NCBI GenBank assembly: GCA_945643635.1 | Contig: CALZFC010000272.1 | Location: 971,501-1,035,500, forward strand | Direction: 5' to 3' | DNA from: Allodiplogaster sudhausi | Taxonomy: Eukaryota > Nematoda > Chromadorea > Rhabditida > Diplogasteridae | Length of the DNA stretch: 64,000 nt | Translations under genes and position numbers: made by a program | Shown here: piece by piece, positions 11,469-25,164 of the stretch | Layout: every line of letters starts with the position of its first letter | Numbering within the stretch: position 1 is the first letter of the stretch | Notes under the pieces: generated by a model | Databases searched by the model: none | Told to the model about the DNA's origin: nothing | What the model saw: only the letters and a program-made list of their open reading frames with translations

Positions 11469-13781
11469 TTACATCTGCTTGTTACAGTGTCTGAGAGTGA
11501 CAATGGCATTGGGATTCTTCTCCACCACAATGACCCGCATCCTCACTCGGTTTCCACGGCCGCGATGATATTCATTGAAGCGCCGCTCTGCGTTAATGGA
11601 AGCAGTCACCTGATAATCACAATCTGTTAGCGCTGCGAACTCATTTCTTCAATTTGTGAAAGTCACAAATATTTTAAAGAAGAGGAAGAAAAAAAAACTG
11701 AGGGAAATAAAACACAAGGAAAATTGCTCAAAGTAAATGAAATAAATGAAATATAAATGAACTGACAAGTGGTCCCCGACCCGCACCCAGCACATAGAGA
11801 ACAGGGTCATCAGAAATGCCTTTCTTGCACAAGTCGACCAGGACGGCTTCTATTGCTGCACCGTACCTGGAGAGGCAAGATCCATCCATCATCTTCTGTT
11901 CTATTCTAATCAACGATACACAACTAGTCTGCACCAGAGAAAAAAGCCGGGTCCGAACCAGACTGCCCACGCTATTTTTCAGAGCCTACAATTTAAATTT
12001 TTGGCTTATCCACCCTATTTTCTTCTAAAAAAAATTTAGTGTTTTTGTTTTACCCACCCCGCTTTCTTGATGCCCTCGGATTGTCGGACCCTCGGGCCAC
12101 CTGTTTTCCCCTGGTCTACATTTCAAGCAGATGATAATAAAACAAAACAATCAGATGATGACTTATTCTAAATGCGATATAGCAAAAGCAAAATAATTAA
12201 CGCATAATGAGATGAGACCGACACCTTTCATATTTGATTTTGTCCTGCTCAAATGTGTTGTAGACACCGGAACCAAGGTTATCAGCAAGTGGCTGCAGCG
12301 GAGTCTCAAAGAATCAATGCTTGAACCTCCCTTCTTTCTCCACTCGGCCACAGGATTCTTCTCACACAAACCTGCAGTACATCCTGATAAAGTACGTTGG
12401 CTGCATCGAGGAAGTTAGTGCCGTGTGCTCGTATGTATTCCTGTCGAATACCGCTGACCGCGTGACGCAACGCGGTCGCGTAGCGGCTCCGACTGCCTAT
12501 GGAGTAATTAGTGGCCCGCATTAGAATTCGCTGTGAATCATCCGGAAGCCACAGCGACTGCAGCAATCCCTCGTGTGCTCTCAACAAATATCCGTTTATA
12601 GGGCCAACTTTATTTCAATCCTCGATAAAAGCACTTATAAATAACTTGACAAGCTAACCGAGAGAGAAGAACATTTTGTCCAGCAGTACCCGCTTGAAAC
12701 AGCGACGAATCAATGAAAAACGTCGTGAGCTAGAAGTAATTCCGAGAGCTTCATCTTTCCATCAAATTGAAAGTGAGAATGACTGACTGGCTCAGCCTTC
12801 CATCTCTGCTGCTTCGCCTTCTCAATGAACTCCTCGTCCAGATCCTCAGTGAGTCTCAGCCCCACCTGCAGTCGGCTAGAGCAGTAGTTGGCACAGGCAG
12901 TGCGGATATCCGCCCATATCTATAAGTGACAATTCAATCAAACTCAATTGACATGGTAGAAGATCTGTGATTCCAAGTAAGACCTCCCAAACATCTCTGA
13001 AATCATCGGGCCTCCGTTGTAATAAGTTGACATTTGTTGGCAGCACTATCCAGAATCTAAAACATTTTGAGTAAAATCTTACTTCTTATTCTAATATGGA
13101 ATTTCGATATAAAAACGTGATGACCAACGCCATGTGAGTGTTGCGAGTCCACAGCCACTTCGATAGCATCGCAGCCAGCGAAGGACAGTGAGCATGCTTC
13201 ACTTCTACAGAGAGAGAACGCAAGCCAAGGTACTCTGCATACTTCACTTCCTGAACATACACTTACATTACGGCCAGCTATTTGACGTTGTCTACTCGAA
13301 AGGAAGAGAATGAGAGGCAGATAGAGAAAAGAGAGAGAAAGTAACCTTGTCAGCTTCTTGCTCGCTGAGACTGGCCACGAACTCTTCCTCAGAATCGAAA
13401 TCAATCCACGCACTGAACGCACCTCCCACGTACTGTTCCCACAGCTGATTCTGGAGTTGCACATCCGGGAGATTTATAGGAGGAGGCTCATTATCACTGC
13501 GAAAAAAACAATTAAGAGTAAGTAAAGAGGATTACAAAATCGCTAGGGTACTGTAACTCGATGTAGAGGCACTTGAAACCTTGTTGGGAGCCATGCATTG
13601 CGCGCTGCTCCTCCAATGGGATAATGGATAAAGTTATAGGAGTCAGAACCGAGTCGGGATGAGTACTTCCCTGCAACTCCGATACTCAAGTAGACTTTAT
13701 CTTCACTAGCAACCTCCTACCAACAGAAATGTCAGTTCGCTCGTCGGAATCGAATGAAGTGGCCGACCAGCCCACATTCAT
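9991..13781 (-). CDS. prmt-5: Protein arginine N-methyltransferase 5
   Basis: The type II enzyme makes symmetric dimethylarginine on Sm proteins and histones. Exons read in order from the N-terminal barrel: about 13716-13590; 13500-13345 (ending [15 protein letters not shown]); 13250-13100 ([13 protein letters not shown]); 13062-12990 (FWIVLPTN); 12920-12790 ([14 protein letters not shown]); 12745-12655; 12590-12370; 12300-12229. The last of these has [12 protein letters not shown], which keeps the Tyr, Phe, Lys and Tyr corresponding to human Y324/F327/K333/Y334. Then come [10 protein letters not shown] (SAM motif I, about 11835-11767), [13 protein letters not shown] (about 11540), [15 protein letters not shown] (double-Glu catalytic loop, about 11200), [12 protein letters not shown] (about 10960), GFAGYF and [11 protein letters not shown] (about 10500-10435), and last exons 10213-10159 and 10095-9991 (VWYEW). 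Catalytic residues are intact. The first exon is uncertain: 13781 is a plausible ATG but its join to 13716 is not resolved. Two introns carry copies of one dispersed repeat. Confidence 0.9.
10258..10400. repeat. Dispersed repeat, copy A (prmt-5 intron)
   Basis: It shares with 11937-12115 the order: GAACC(A/G)GACT, then CACGC, then ATTTAAATTTT, then CCACCCTATTTTC, then TTACCCACCC, then CCTCGGAT and CCCCTG. It is diverged, so an old family. No terminal repeats are visible. Confidence 0.65.
11937..12115. repeat. Dispersed repeat, copy B (prmt-5 intron)
   Basis: Same orientation and block order as copy A at 10258-10400, about 1.7 kb away in another intron of the same gene. It is slightly longer through insertion of an A/T-rich stretch in the middle. 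Confidence 0.65.
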
Positions 13782-14549
13782 CCGCTGTCGCAGCTAAACA
13801 ACTTTTAAGGGTAGAAATTGACAAAACTGAGTATTTGGTTGCTAACCTCGAGCTGCGTGCCTGTTGTCGACAACTCAGCTTCCCTGAAACTTCAGCCTCG
13901 GGCAACTAGCTTCGGGTAAGAGAACAAACCAATCATCGGACGAGTCTGATAGTTTAGCTCCTTGGACAGACAAGAAGGCCGCCGCACTCCTCCCGGCACC
14001 CGGCATACCTCCAACCACTCCAGTCCACCCTGCACTTGCCACGTCTCCAACCACTCCAGTGTTCCTTATACTCATGCTCTTTCCGAAATAAGAATGCGAG
14101 CACTGAATACTCGTACTTCTTCTCTCAAGCTATGTCTCACATGTCAGCCTCCTTTCTCTTTATATCCGTTCAGAATCGCCCACTTAATCATAATACCTCA
14201 ATCCCTATCCTATGAATGGCTATCACTTTGTTCAAGGCCAGAACAAACAAAAACTACAATATCCTACGAAGAGCAACCTACGCTGACGGATAATAAGTAA
14301 AAAAAATAATAAGATGTGCCGACTAAAGAAGTTCGGGCCAGGTCCACTACCCCTTGCGAGTATCGGCCTCTCCTTCTCTCTCCCTTTTTCTCATCTACTT
14401 TTGTTGCCCACGATCAGCCTTACTATACAATCAATTTATCTGCTTCTACAATTCAAATCGACAGGCGAGTTGGGGGAGGCCGGCACAAGCGTCCGAAAAC
14501 AATAATATAACTCGAGTGAAGATGGGGCAAACTCGGCCTAAGATGAAGC

Positions 14550-17325
<2,776 letters not shown>

Positions 17326-18009
17326 CCGAGTTTGATGACCCTTAAGAAACCAACATTTCTGGATTTCAGGAAGAACCTGCGTCTGTTGAAAGGGTAACAA
17401 TAATGGCAAAATGCAATTGAATCCATAAAAACCAAATGGTTTTCGCAAGACCTTACAAAAATTAAATGGGGATATAACCCCCAGTACAAATTCTCAAAGA
17501 ATGCAAGGTAACCCCCTCCGCCGCCCTTGGTTTAACCGTAGCCAGATCTACATGGGGTAGGAATCGTACTCCTGCCACGATAGCTACGTTTAAACAACAG
17601 GTATAACACTTTAAATCCGTTGCATCATCTCACTCACGCCTACACTAAAAATTGAGGAGTAAATTCGTGGAATTTTTTTGAATGTATAGTCGCGGTTTCC
17701 AGGTGGGTCTCTCATGATTTGCTCTATTTTCGCCTGCTCAATGTGCAATTCGCTCTCTTTTTGCCCCCTCGTAATACTATTTGCTGTGTATTTTCTTTCT
17801 AAAAAAATATTCCTGTGTCAGTCTTGCTTAATCAAATAAATTTATTCGCGGTAAGTCACACATAGCTGTTTAAATGAACCCTGAAGGCTTTATATTTCTT
17901 GATCCATAATAGAAAAAATTGATTTCACTTCATAAAAATTACAGACTAGTGTACAGCTCTACCTACCATGGGCAGCGTGAAGATCTGGCTTTCATTTAAT
18001 TAATTTCAA
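17326..18009. other. Intergenic between atp-2 and the HACD gene
   Basis: It holds the atp-2 promoter/5' region and the HACD 3' UTR. A CTTAAG acceptor lies about 15 nt before the atp-2 ATG and could be a trans-splice site. A small dyad (GTAGC ... GCTAC with AGGA/TCCT inside) sits near 17540-17590. I recognise no gene. Confidence 0.4.
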
Positions 18010-18886
18010 TTAAGATTTCTTCGGGTGAACGTTTTCTCTGCTTCCAAGCTTCGTTTTTCTCTGTTTAATCATATGAAAGAGGAGGAATCTGGCAATTGGG
18101 GGGAACGCCAGGAACAGCAGAGCAGCCAGTGCAATTCCACCGTTTAAAGGCAGGCCGAATGTACAGGGGTACGTGTCGTAGAAGTGTGGAAGCGACAGCA
18201 GCATGTTCACGACTGCAAGCGACATCTCGTTGCTTCCTATTATGATGTATAGCTAACATTCTAGAGCGAGTCCCGCAGGTTGTAGCGGAATCCACGCGGA
18301 ATATCGAAGCCATTTCACAGCATAACTGTCGATCCCTAATACGTTTAATGCGTAATAGGGATATCTGAATAGAATTTGCTGTTTTTTTCGCACCTTGGTA
18401 TTCTATATCAAACCTGCATGGTTCAATGAGGGCATACACCATGATGAGCATGGCGACAGTTTGTCCATCCTGAATATTTCCGGCGCTCTTCATCAAAAAT
18501 AGCATTAGTAGACGACCGAAAATCTGAAGATTATTTCTGTATATATGTTGGGTTTTTTTGTGTTTACCTGAACACAACTAGCAGCTACATTTCCTTTTGT
18601 TAGGCGGAAGACGCAATGGAAAACATCCATAATCTGCAGCCCAGTCACACTAATCGCCAAGTCGAAAATCTTACTGTACGCATACTCACCTGAAATCTGC
18701 TGGGTAGCTGTCCTCATGTCTTTCTTTTCAACGTTATTGCAAGGGCGAGACTTCCTCTAAAGGGAACGGATACAACTCACCATCTAAACAGAGATGGAGT
18801 GTCTTGTAGAACAGATAAGCATGCAGCACACACTGGACCACGCAGTAGGAGAACAAGTAGTAACTGTTAGAGCCCGACGACAACAT
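18010..18886 (-). CDS. HACD/PTPLA-family 3-hydroxyacyl-CoA dehydratase homologue, catalytic Tyr replaced
   Basis: The family removes water from 3-hydroxyacyl-CoA in ER very-long-chain fatty-acid elongation. Exons in order: 18886-about 18784 (MLSSGSNSYYLFSYCVVQ, first TM); about 18724-18696 (RTATQQIS); about 18653-18568 (VTGLQIMDVFHCVFRL, the T-x-Q-x-x-(D/E)-x-x-H core); about 18525-18420 (GRLLMLFL, ALIEPC); about 18370-18265 (RYPYYALNVLG, KWLRYSAW); and about 18197-18010 (LSLPHFYDTY, C-terminus HPKKS). A 45-bp intron (GTTAGC ... GCTTGCAG) joins LALE to FVNMLLSLP in frame and restores the family spacing. The active site in this family is Y-P-x-G-x-x-x-E; here it reads QPAGLALE, so the Tyr is Gln (CAA) while the Glu remains. 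The protein may be a non-catalytic paralogue. An acceptor-like CCCAG lies directly before the ATG. Confidence 0.82.
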
Positions 18887-19543
18887 CTGGGATTCAAGGA
18901 AGCATTTCTTTGAAAGATATTCCTAGTTTTAATAAGAGGAGAAGCTTGCCCTTCCCTACAAACAACTACTCTCCTGCATCGCACATTAGAGTGGGCCCAC
19001 TACTGGCTATTTATCGAGCTGTTTCTCTCTCCCTGCCTGTCACATACTCTTTCTCCGTCTCTCGCTGTAGTTCCCTATTCCTGCGCGTCCTTGCTCGTTG
19101 TCTTGCGCATCCTTCTCTTCTTTCATCCTCTCTATGCTCATCGTGTGGTACGGTCGATAGTTCACGCATGTGAGCGACCACTAATAGAGGACAACAAATC
19201 ATGGAATTTAACGCCGTCTGGTGTTGCACGACTCATGTGCTTATCTAGTTGATTATATCGTTCAATTTGTACTTTGCTTTCTAATGTCATTCACAACACT
19301 CGGTCAACTTTATCTCATACGGTTATGAAGAAAATTAAATGCTATAAAGCAGAGAATGGCAGGAGAAGACTCACACTTCGAGAAGCCAAATAAAATAGAT
19401 ATTTGTTCTACCGCAAAGGAATCATGATGGTATTCCATTACAGCCATCGTCCTTGTTAGTGCACATCCTATAAATATATAAGATTGGGTATATGCATGTA
19501 GTGGTCTTCAGAATCCTTAAATAACATGAGAATGGTTTATAAG
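18887..19543. other. Intergenic between the HACD gene and the SVOP gene
   Basis: Open frames at 18910-19230 lack homology or splice logic. A short segment at 19380-19480 is weakly coding-like on the minus strand but not assignable. Nothing else is seen. Confidence 0.4.
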
Positions 19544-22500
19544 TCAACAGAAACAGCGAAATAGTCTGGCCTGCATTTGTCTTCCTTTGGTTTCAATAGG
19601 CAGAGAAAGCGAAGCAAGGATGCCGACGACGGCGGCCGCTCCGTAGATTGCAGCCGGCAGCATCAGATAATCAGCTGCCAGAACCTGTCCACATCAAAGT
19701 CTCTGTACTCTACTGTACTACCAAATAATTTTTGAATACATCCTCTAATAATAATAATAAGTTCAGAGACCTGTGCAACTAGAGGTGTAGTGATGGCACC
19801 AAGACGGGCCATTCCTGATGCGGCCCCCAGGCCAGACGCTCTCAGGGTTGTTGGATATACCTCAAAGGATGAGGACAGCGTGAGACAAAGAGGGAAAAAG
19901 ATAAAGCGTGAAACAGAGGGAAAAGACGATGGAAGTGAAAGTGAGAGAGAGAGGAGAGAGGGACAGACGGAGGCATGAACTTACTTCGGGAGTGTACACG
20001 TATACTCCTTGAAAGGCGCCAGAGATGAAGGCTCTAGCGATAAAGATTAGAGCTATTACGACACCTCTGTAAGGAGAGTGAAATTGTCATTCATGAGCAC
20101 CAAAAAGGTAAGTTATAAAATGAGACCTATGTAGACAAAGGAGCAGGAGCAGAATTGAGACGGCGAATACTGCGAACTCAAAGGCTAATGTTTTCTTTCG
20201 TCCCGCCCATTCAATAATCAGGGCTGTTATGATGAATCCTAAAATGTTCCATGTATTTGAATATTTATTTCATTATTTATTAAAGAGACCTGGGATTTCG
20301 CCAAGTGAAGTTGTGAACAGATCTAGGTAAAAACTTCTGCTAGGGGGAACACATAAGCCAGTAGAAGTTGTGTTGGAGGGAAGATCACCGCCATGGCATT
20401 CGTCCGTGGAGTGGAAGAGGGTTGTCGTGTAAAGCACTAGGCCGTAGTAGCAGAAGGCATTCACCATCCTTGAATTAGAGAGAGAGAGAGAAAGAGAGGA
20501 TAAATGAAGTGGGAGGAATCTGTAAAGGAAGACTCACCAAATGACCCAAACAAGCAAAGTTGTTTTACGTAACTGCTGCCCGAGCAGAGCCCAGATTGCC
20601 CCGCTGCTAGATGGGCTTGCCTTCAAAACAACAAAATCAATAGACAAAGCAAATAGGAAAAAGTGAACATCAAAAAAAAAATGCCTTTTCGTTTTTGGAG
20701 GCAACCAGTTGTCCAGGCGGGAGCTGCCTTCCGTTCTTTTTGGCCACTAGCTGAAGAGTGGCAAGAGCCTTCTCTGACTGACCAGTCGCCATGTGGAAGC
20801 GGGCTGATTCGGGCAGCCACTTCAAATCAGAGAGAGAGAGACCGATAGAGGGAGAGAGACAGACAGAGAGAGAGAGGAGAGAGAATGAAGAGAGAGAGAG
20901 AGAGGAGAGAGAAAGAAAGAGAGAGAGAGATGATGAGGAGAGATGATGGTGGGGCTAAGTGAACAGAAGAATATAAATAAATGGACCACCTTAATTAGCA
21001 AATGGAAGTGATAGGACGTACCCAGCTAAAGAGAGCGAAGATGCCGAGAGGGAGAGAAGAAAGACAGACGAGGGCTCGCCAGCCAATGGACTCCATGACG
21101 AAGAAGGCTAGCAAGGCCTCGAAGATTGTTCCCACCGCCCAGAACGACTCGATCAACACAACACACTTCGCGCGGTGGGACGACGGAAGGAACTCGGCGT
21201 ACAGCGTGATTCTAGATTTGAATCTCCCGCCAAGATCAGTAGGAGGAGAAAAAGGAGCATACGATTGGGGAACTCCGCCGACACCGAATCCAACGAGGCC
21301 GCGAGCGACGATGAAAAAGGTGAAGCTGCTGGCCATTCCAGATGCCACTCCCATCACGCATGCGAGAAGAGTCGAGTACAACAGACCCTGAGGGGAATCC
21401 ATTTAAGACAGCCTCTCCGTAAGACTCGAGCACGGCATTATTGGGTGCTGCACTGGGGAATTTTTTTCGATTTCGCTTATGAAAATTGGCTCACCTATGC
21501 AACTCGACGTCCTCTACAACATACCGTACATTTTAATTTTTTTCAGAAAAATTCCGTTCTGGAAATAGTACAGTACCCTTCAAAATATGATGAACCATAA
21601 CTCGACTCATTTTCCGAATTTGACGAAATTAAAGATACCGTTCGATAGCCCGTTGGACGCTCTTCAAATTGATCATGCTTAAAATGTTCTAAAAAATCCA
21701 TTTCCGACCCAAAACACGGCCATGAACATTTTTTTGACCACTTTTTGGCAAATTTTTGTTCATTTTTGGAAAGAGTACCCTGCAGTTTTTTGATATGTTG
21801 TAGCGCGTGAAATTTGCTACAAGAATTCGTTTCAGTCAATAACATAGCGGTAGGCACACCTTGCGAAAAATGCGCGCGAGTCGGTCAAAATGGCGCATTT
21901 TCGGTCGCCGAGACACAGTGCAAGCGCAATCATTGATCCATAACTACGCTCAATCTTAATCTTTCAAAATCGTAAGTATATCATCTTAGAGCTCTCATGG
22001 AGGTCTTCAAATGTTACATAAAAACGTTTATTGAAAAGTTTGGATTTATATGGGAAATTTCGTTTTGTATGATAAGATGGCTTAAAAAACTACTTCAGAA
22101 ACATTTCCACATGCCCAAACATACATGAAAAGAAAGAGGATGAAATTTGGTACAAGATGAACCCCTTTAAATGAAAATCCATGCGTACGATCCTTTGTTA
22201 TAAGCCATAAGAGTAGGATAACAAGGCCTTATGGAAAAGGTGTAGAAAAAAAGGATTGGAATACTCTAATTCGAATAAACTAAACTATGAATACTTGGGC
22301 GAAATGACAGTGACGCTACTGGCCCTACTCTTATGGCTTATAACAAACGATCGTACGCATGGATTTTCATTTAAAGGGGTTCATCTTGTACCAAATTTCA
22401 TCCTCTTTCTTTTCATGTATGTTTGGGCATGTGGAAATGTTTCTGAAGTAGTTTTTTAAGCCATCTTATCATACAAAACGAAATTTCCCATATAAATCCA

Positions 22501-23536
22501 AACTTTTCAATAAACGTTTTTATGTAACATTTGAAGACCTCCATGAGAGCTCTAAGATGATATACTTACGATTTTGAAAGATTAAGATTGAGCGTAGTTA
22601 TGGATCAATGATTGCGCTTGCACTGTGTCTCGGCGACCGAAAATGCGCCATTTTGACCGACTCGCGCGCATTTTTCGCAAGGTGTGCCTACCGCTATGTT
22701 ATTGACTGAAACGAATTCTTGTAGCAAATTTCACGCGCTACAACATATCAAAAAACTGCAGGGTACTCTTTCCAAAAATGAACAAAAATTTGCCAAAAAG
22801 TGGTCAAAAAAATGTTCATGGCCGTGTTTTGGGTCGGAAATGGATTTTTTAGAACATTTTAAGCATGATCAATTTGAAGAGCGTCCAACGGGCTATCGAA
22901 CGGTATCTTTAATTTCGTCAAATTCGGAAAATTAGTCGAGTTATGGTTCATCATATTTTGAAGGGTACTGTACTGTTTCCAGAACGGAATTTTTCTGAAA
23001 AAAATTAAAATGTACGGTATGTTGTAGAGGACGTCGAGTTGCATAGGTGAGCCAATTTTCATAAGCGAAATCGAAAAAAATTCCCAAGTGCAGGTCGTGC
23101 TCAAAGGTTACAGACATGCTGTCTTAAGATAGAGTCGAGTACAACAGACCCTGAGGGGAATCCATTTAAGATAGAGTCGATTCATTACAAGTGGAATAAA
23201 AAAAAAGTAAGAAAAAAAGATAAGGAAGAGATGGAAATTAAAAGGGCCAAACCCATTTCCGGCCAATTCGATCGCAAAGGCCTCCCCAGAAGGTGGAAGA
23301 GAGCATCATTCCAGCGAAGACACACGTAGTCACCATGGCCTGAATCTCATTCTCGCACTCTCTCTTCCCCACTACAGTAGTCTATGAGAAACAGAATGTG
23401 CAGAAGGACTAAGTGCCTTCTGTACTGAGCTGATATTCCACTCGCACGTCAGAGCGGGAGTCACAATGGCGAGGAGCATTATCTCCATTGCATCTGCCAT
23501 CTTCAACACATTCATATATGGTTGTATCTCTCTCTC

Positions 23537-23590
<54 letters not shown>

Positions 23591-24042
23591 CCCATCCATC
23601 TTCCTGCATACCCATGCCAATCCGGCGAGTACACTGAGAGTGAGTTGGAATCGGCCGAAGCCGAGAGCCTCCACCGCGTCGTCAACCGTGTAAGTCAGAG
23701 GTGGCATTTCCTAATATTTTATATTTTCAGGAATGATAGAGATGTTCTCGCATAAAATAAATTAATAACGTATTTTAACTTAAGACGAATAAAAAGCGTG
23801 AAAATAATGTTTATGAGCGTGGTAAAGGAAATATGGCAGGTGAGAATACCACATAAATATTGATGAAATAACACAAGCAAATAATTAATGGTAACCGATT
23901 GAACGGCATCGCCAGCCGCGCTGCTTTTAGTACACGATTCGTCGTCCAGGTTGGAGTAACGAACAGATGAAGATTCATCCGATACATGACGAAGTCTATA
24001 AAAGAGAGAAAGAGAGAGACGCAGAGCGAGAGACAGAGAGAG

Positions 24043-24079
<37 letters not shown>

Positions 24080-24318
24080 GATGGAGAGTGGTAGAAGGAG
24101 AGAGAAGAGGAGACAACAGAAAGCTGGCAAAAGCAGAATATGAAATAAAAAAGAGCAAACAGAGGTGCGATAGAGAAGGGATAATATCGGATCAACTCCA
24201 AAAGGAGAAGAAGAGTGGAGGCCAATTACGCTGGAATCTTGCTTGCCTTCCTGCACTCTAACTCTCTATCTCAAGCAACCCTCTCTCTCTCCCTCTCCCT
24301 CCCTCACTCTCTCCCTCC

Positions 24319-24361
<43 letters not shown>

Positions 24362-24664
24362 ATTCTCATTCCACTTCCACTCTAGATTTCTTCTCTTCCA
24401 GTCTACCTGTTCTTCTTCTTAAGAAACCCATCTTGTGAAAGCACGAAAATTTTCTTGATATCTTGAGTGAGTTTATGCAAAAGAAGATTGTGGTTGTATA
24501 TATTAAAGAGGGAGGAAGAGAGAAGAGCGCAACCTGCACAGAGTACGGAATCACAAAAACTTCAAATGTAACTCTTTGATAATGTTGGCCGCAGTGAGAT
24601 CTGAATAAGTGTCGGTGAGATGGGAAGCCTCGAGTACTTCGGTGAGGATGGCCTTGTCTCCCAT
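19544..24664 (-). CDS. SVOP-like major facilitator superfamily transporter
   Basis: A 12-TM organic-ion/sugar-type transporter related to synaptic vesicle protein SVOP. Exons by conserved blocks: about 23720-23610 ([16 protein letters not shown]), 23510-23405 ([13 protein letters not shown]), about 23375-23253 ([13 protein letters not shown], the MFS loop 2-3 motif), about 21388-21006 ([12 protein letters not shown], then [28 protein letters not shown], interrupted by a small intron at about 21277-21215), 20818-20690 (WLPESARF), 20620-20535, 20470-20290 ([13 protein letters not shown]), 20240-20105, 20085-19985 ([18 protein letters not shown]), 19870-19770 ([19 protein letters not shown]) and 19700-19544 (LPIETKGR). 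The N-terminal exons are tentative: about 24664-24560 ([16 protein letters not shown]), 24455-24405, 24250-24190 and 23998-23895 ([19 protein letters not shown]). A 1.7-kb foldback element fills the intron before the GLLYSTLLA exon. Core assignment is firm, the start is not. Confidence 0.88.
21368..21408. repeat. 41-bp direct repeat, left copy (splice acceptor plus exon start)
   Basis: Begins AGAGTCGAGTACAACAGACC and ends CCATTTAAGA. On the minus strand it contains the functional acceptor CCCCTCAG and the first ~20 nt of the SVOP exon (GLLYS...). An identical copy lies at 23131-23171, on the far side of the foldback element. Confidence 0.9.
21409..23130. mobile_element. 1.7-kb foldback (near-perfect palindromic) element
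   Basis: The left arm (about 21409-22217) and right arm (about 22324-23130) are inverted copies of ~800 bp with only scattered mismatches, around a ~105-bp spacer (22218-22323). The strongest pairing starts at GGGAATTTTTTTCGATTTCG. The outermost ~45 bp pair less well but both ends finish in TTAAGACAGC. Each arm encodes the same ~80-codon open frame (minus strand in the left arm, plus strand in the right), a consequence of the symmetry and not evidence of a gene. There is no transposase. The element is flanked by a 41-bp direct repeat of host sequence. Confidence 0.9.
23131..23171. repeat. 41-bp direct repeat, right copy (decoy acceptor)
   Basis: Identical to 21368-21408. On the SVOP coding strand it lies upstream of the element and carries a complete acceptor with the first exon bases, so it is a potential decoy 3' splice site. 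Confidence 0.9.
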
Positions 24665-24807
24665 GGTTAGAGACTAACTGAGGAGGGACCACGCCTGGCC
24701 TCCTCCACTGTCTTCCCTCTGGCAAGGACAACGGCTGCTTCTGATGGACTAAGGCAGCAGAGATGTCGACGACACCACTAAGGCACATCGATCCTCTGTC
24801 GCGAGAG

Positions 24808-24845
<38 letters not shown>

Positions 24846-25164
24846 AGAGTGAGGAGGCAGAGGAGACAAAGATGATATACGACTGAGAGGGCCTTTGACG
24901 GCCACTTGAAACAGTTAAGACAGTGCATTCTGATTAGTTTTTTTTCTTACAACGAAAAACACGCTCAGCAAATGCAGAAAAATAATCGTTTGAATAAAGA
25001 AATTTAAGCGCGAATAAAATTAGCTTGCGCGAAAGATGTTCAGGAAGGCGTAACCTGAGTTGATTACTCACCATCGTCGCTTTGCTCTGTTCGACTATTT
25101 TATTCCATAGAAATGACGTTATTTTTGGGTTTCCGTTGTCCAGCTCTATCGTCTTTTTCCCGTG
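24665..25164. promoter_or_regulatory. Divergent intergenic region (SVOP minus / FAM136A plus)
   Basis: About 500 bp separates the tentative SVOP start from the FAM136A start. It includes a GA tract at 24810-24840. A GTTGTCCAG acceptor 21 nt before the FAM136A ATG is a candidate trans-splice site. No specific factor site is recognised. Confidence 0.35.

Noticed and set aside
17540..17590. Small dyad upstream of atp-2 resembling a tRNA-like fold
   Set aside because: The stems are short, no A/B boxes are present and no isotype could be assigned.
18197..18270. In-frame TAG suggesting the HACD gene is a pseudogene
   Set aside because: A 45-bp intron with GTTAGC donor and GCTTGCAG acceptor removes the stop and restores the family spacing after the active-site Glu.
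21543..22935. Identical open frames on both strands at the two ends of the foldback element
   Set aside because: They are mirror copies produced by the inverted arms. No conserved domain, start context or splice logic supports a gene.
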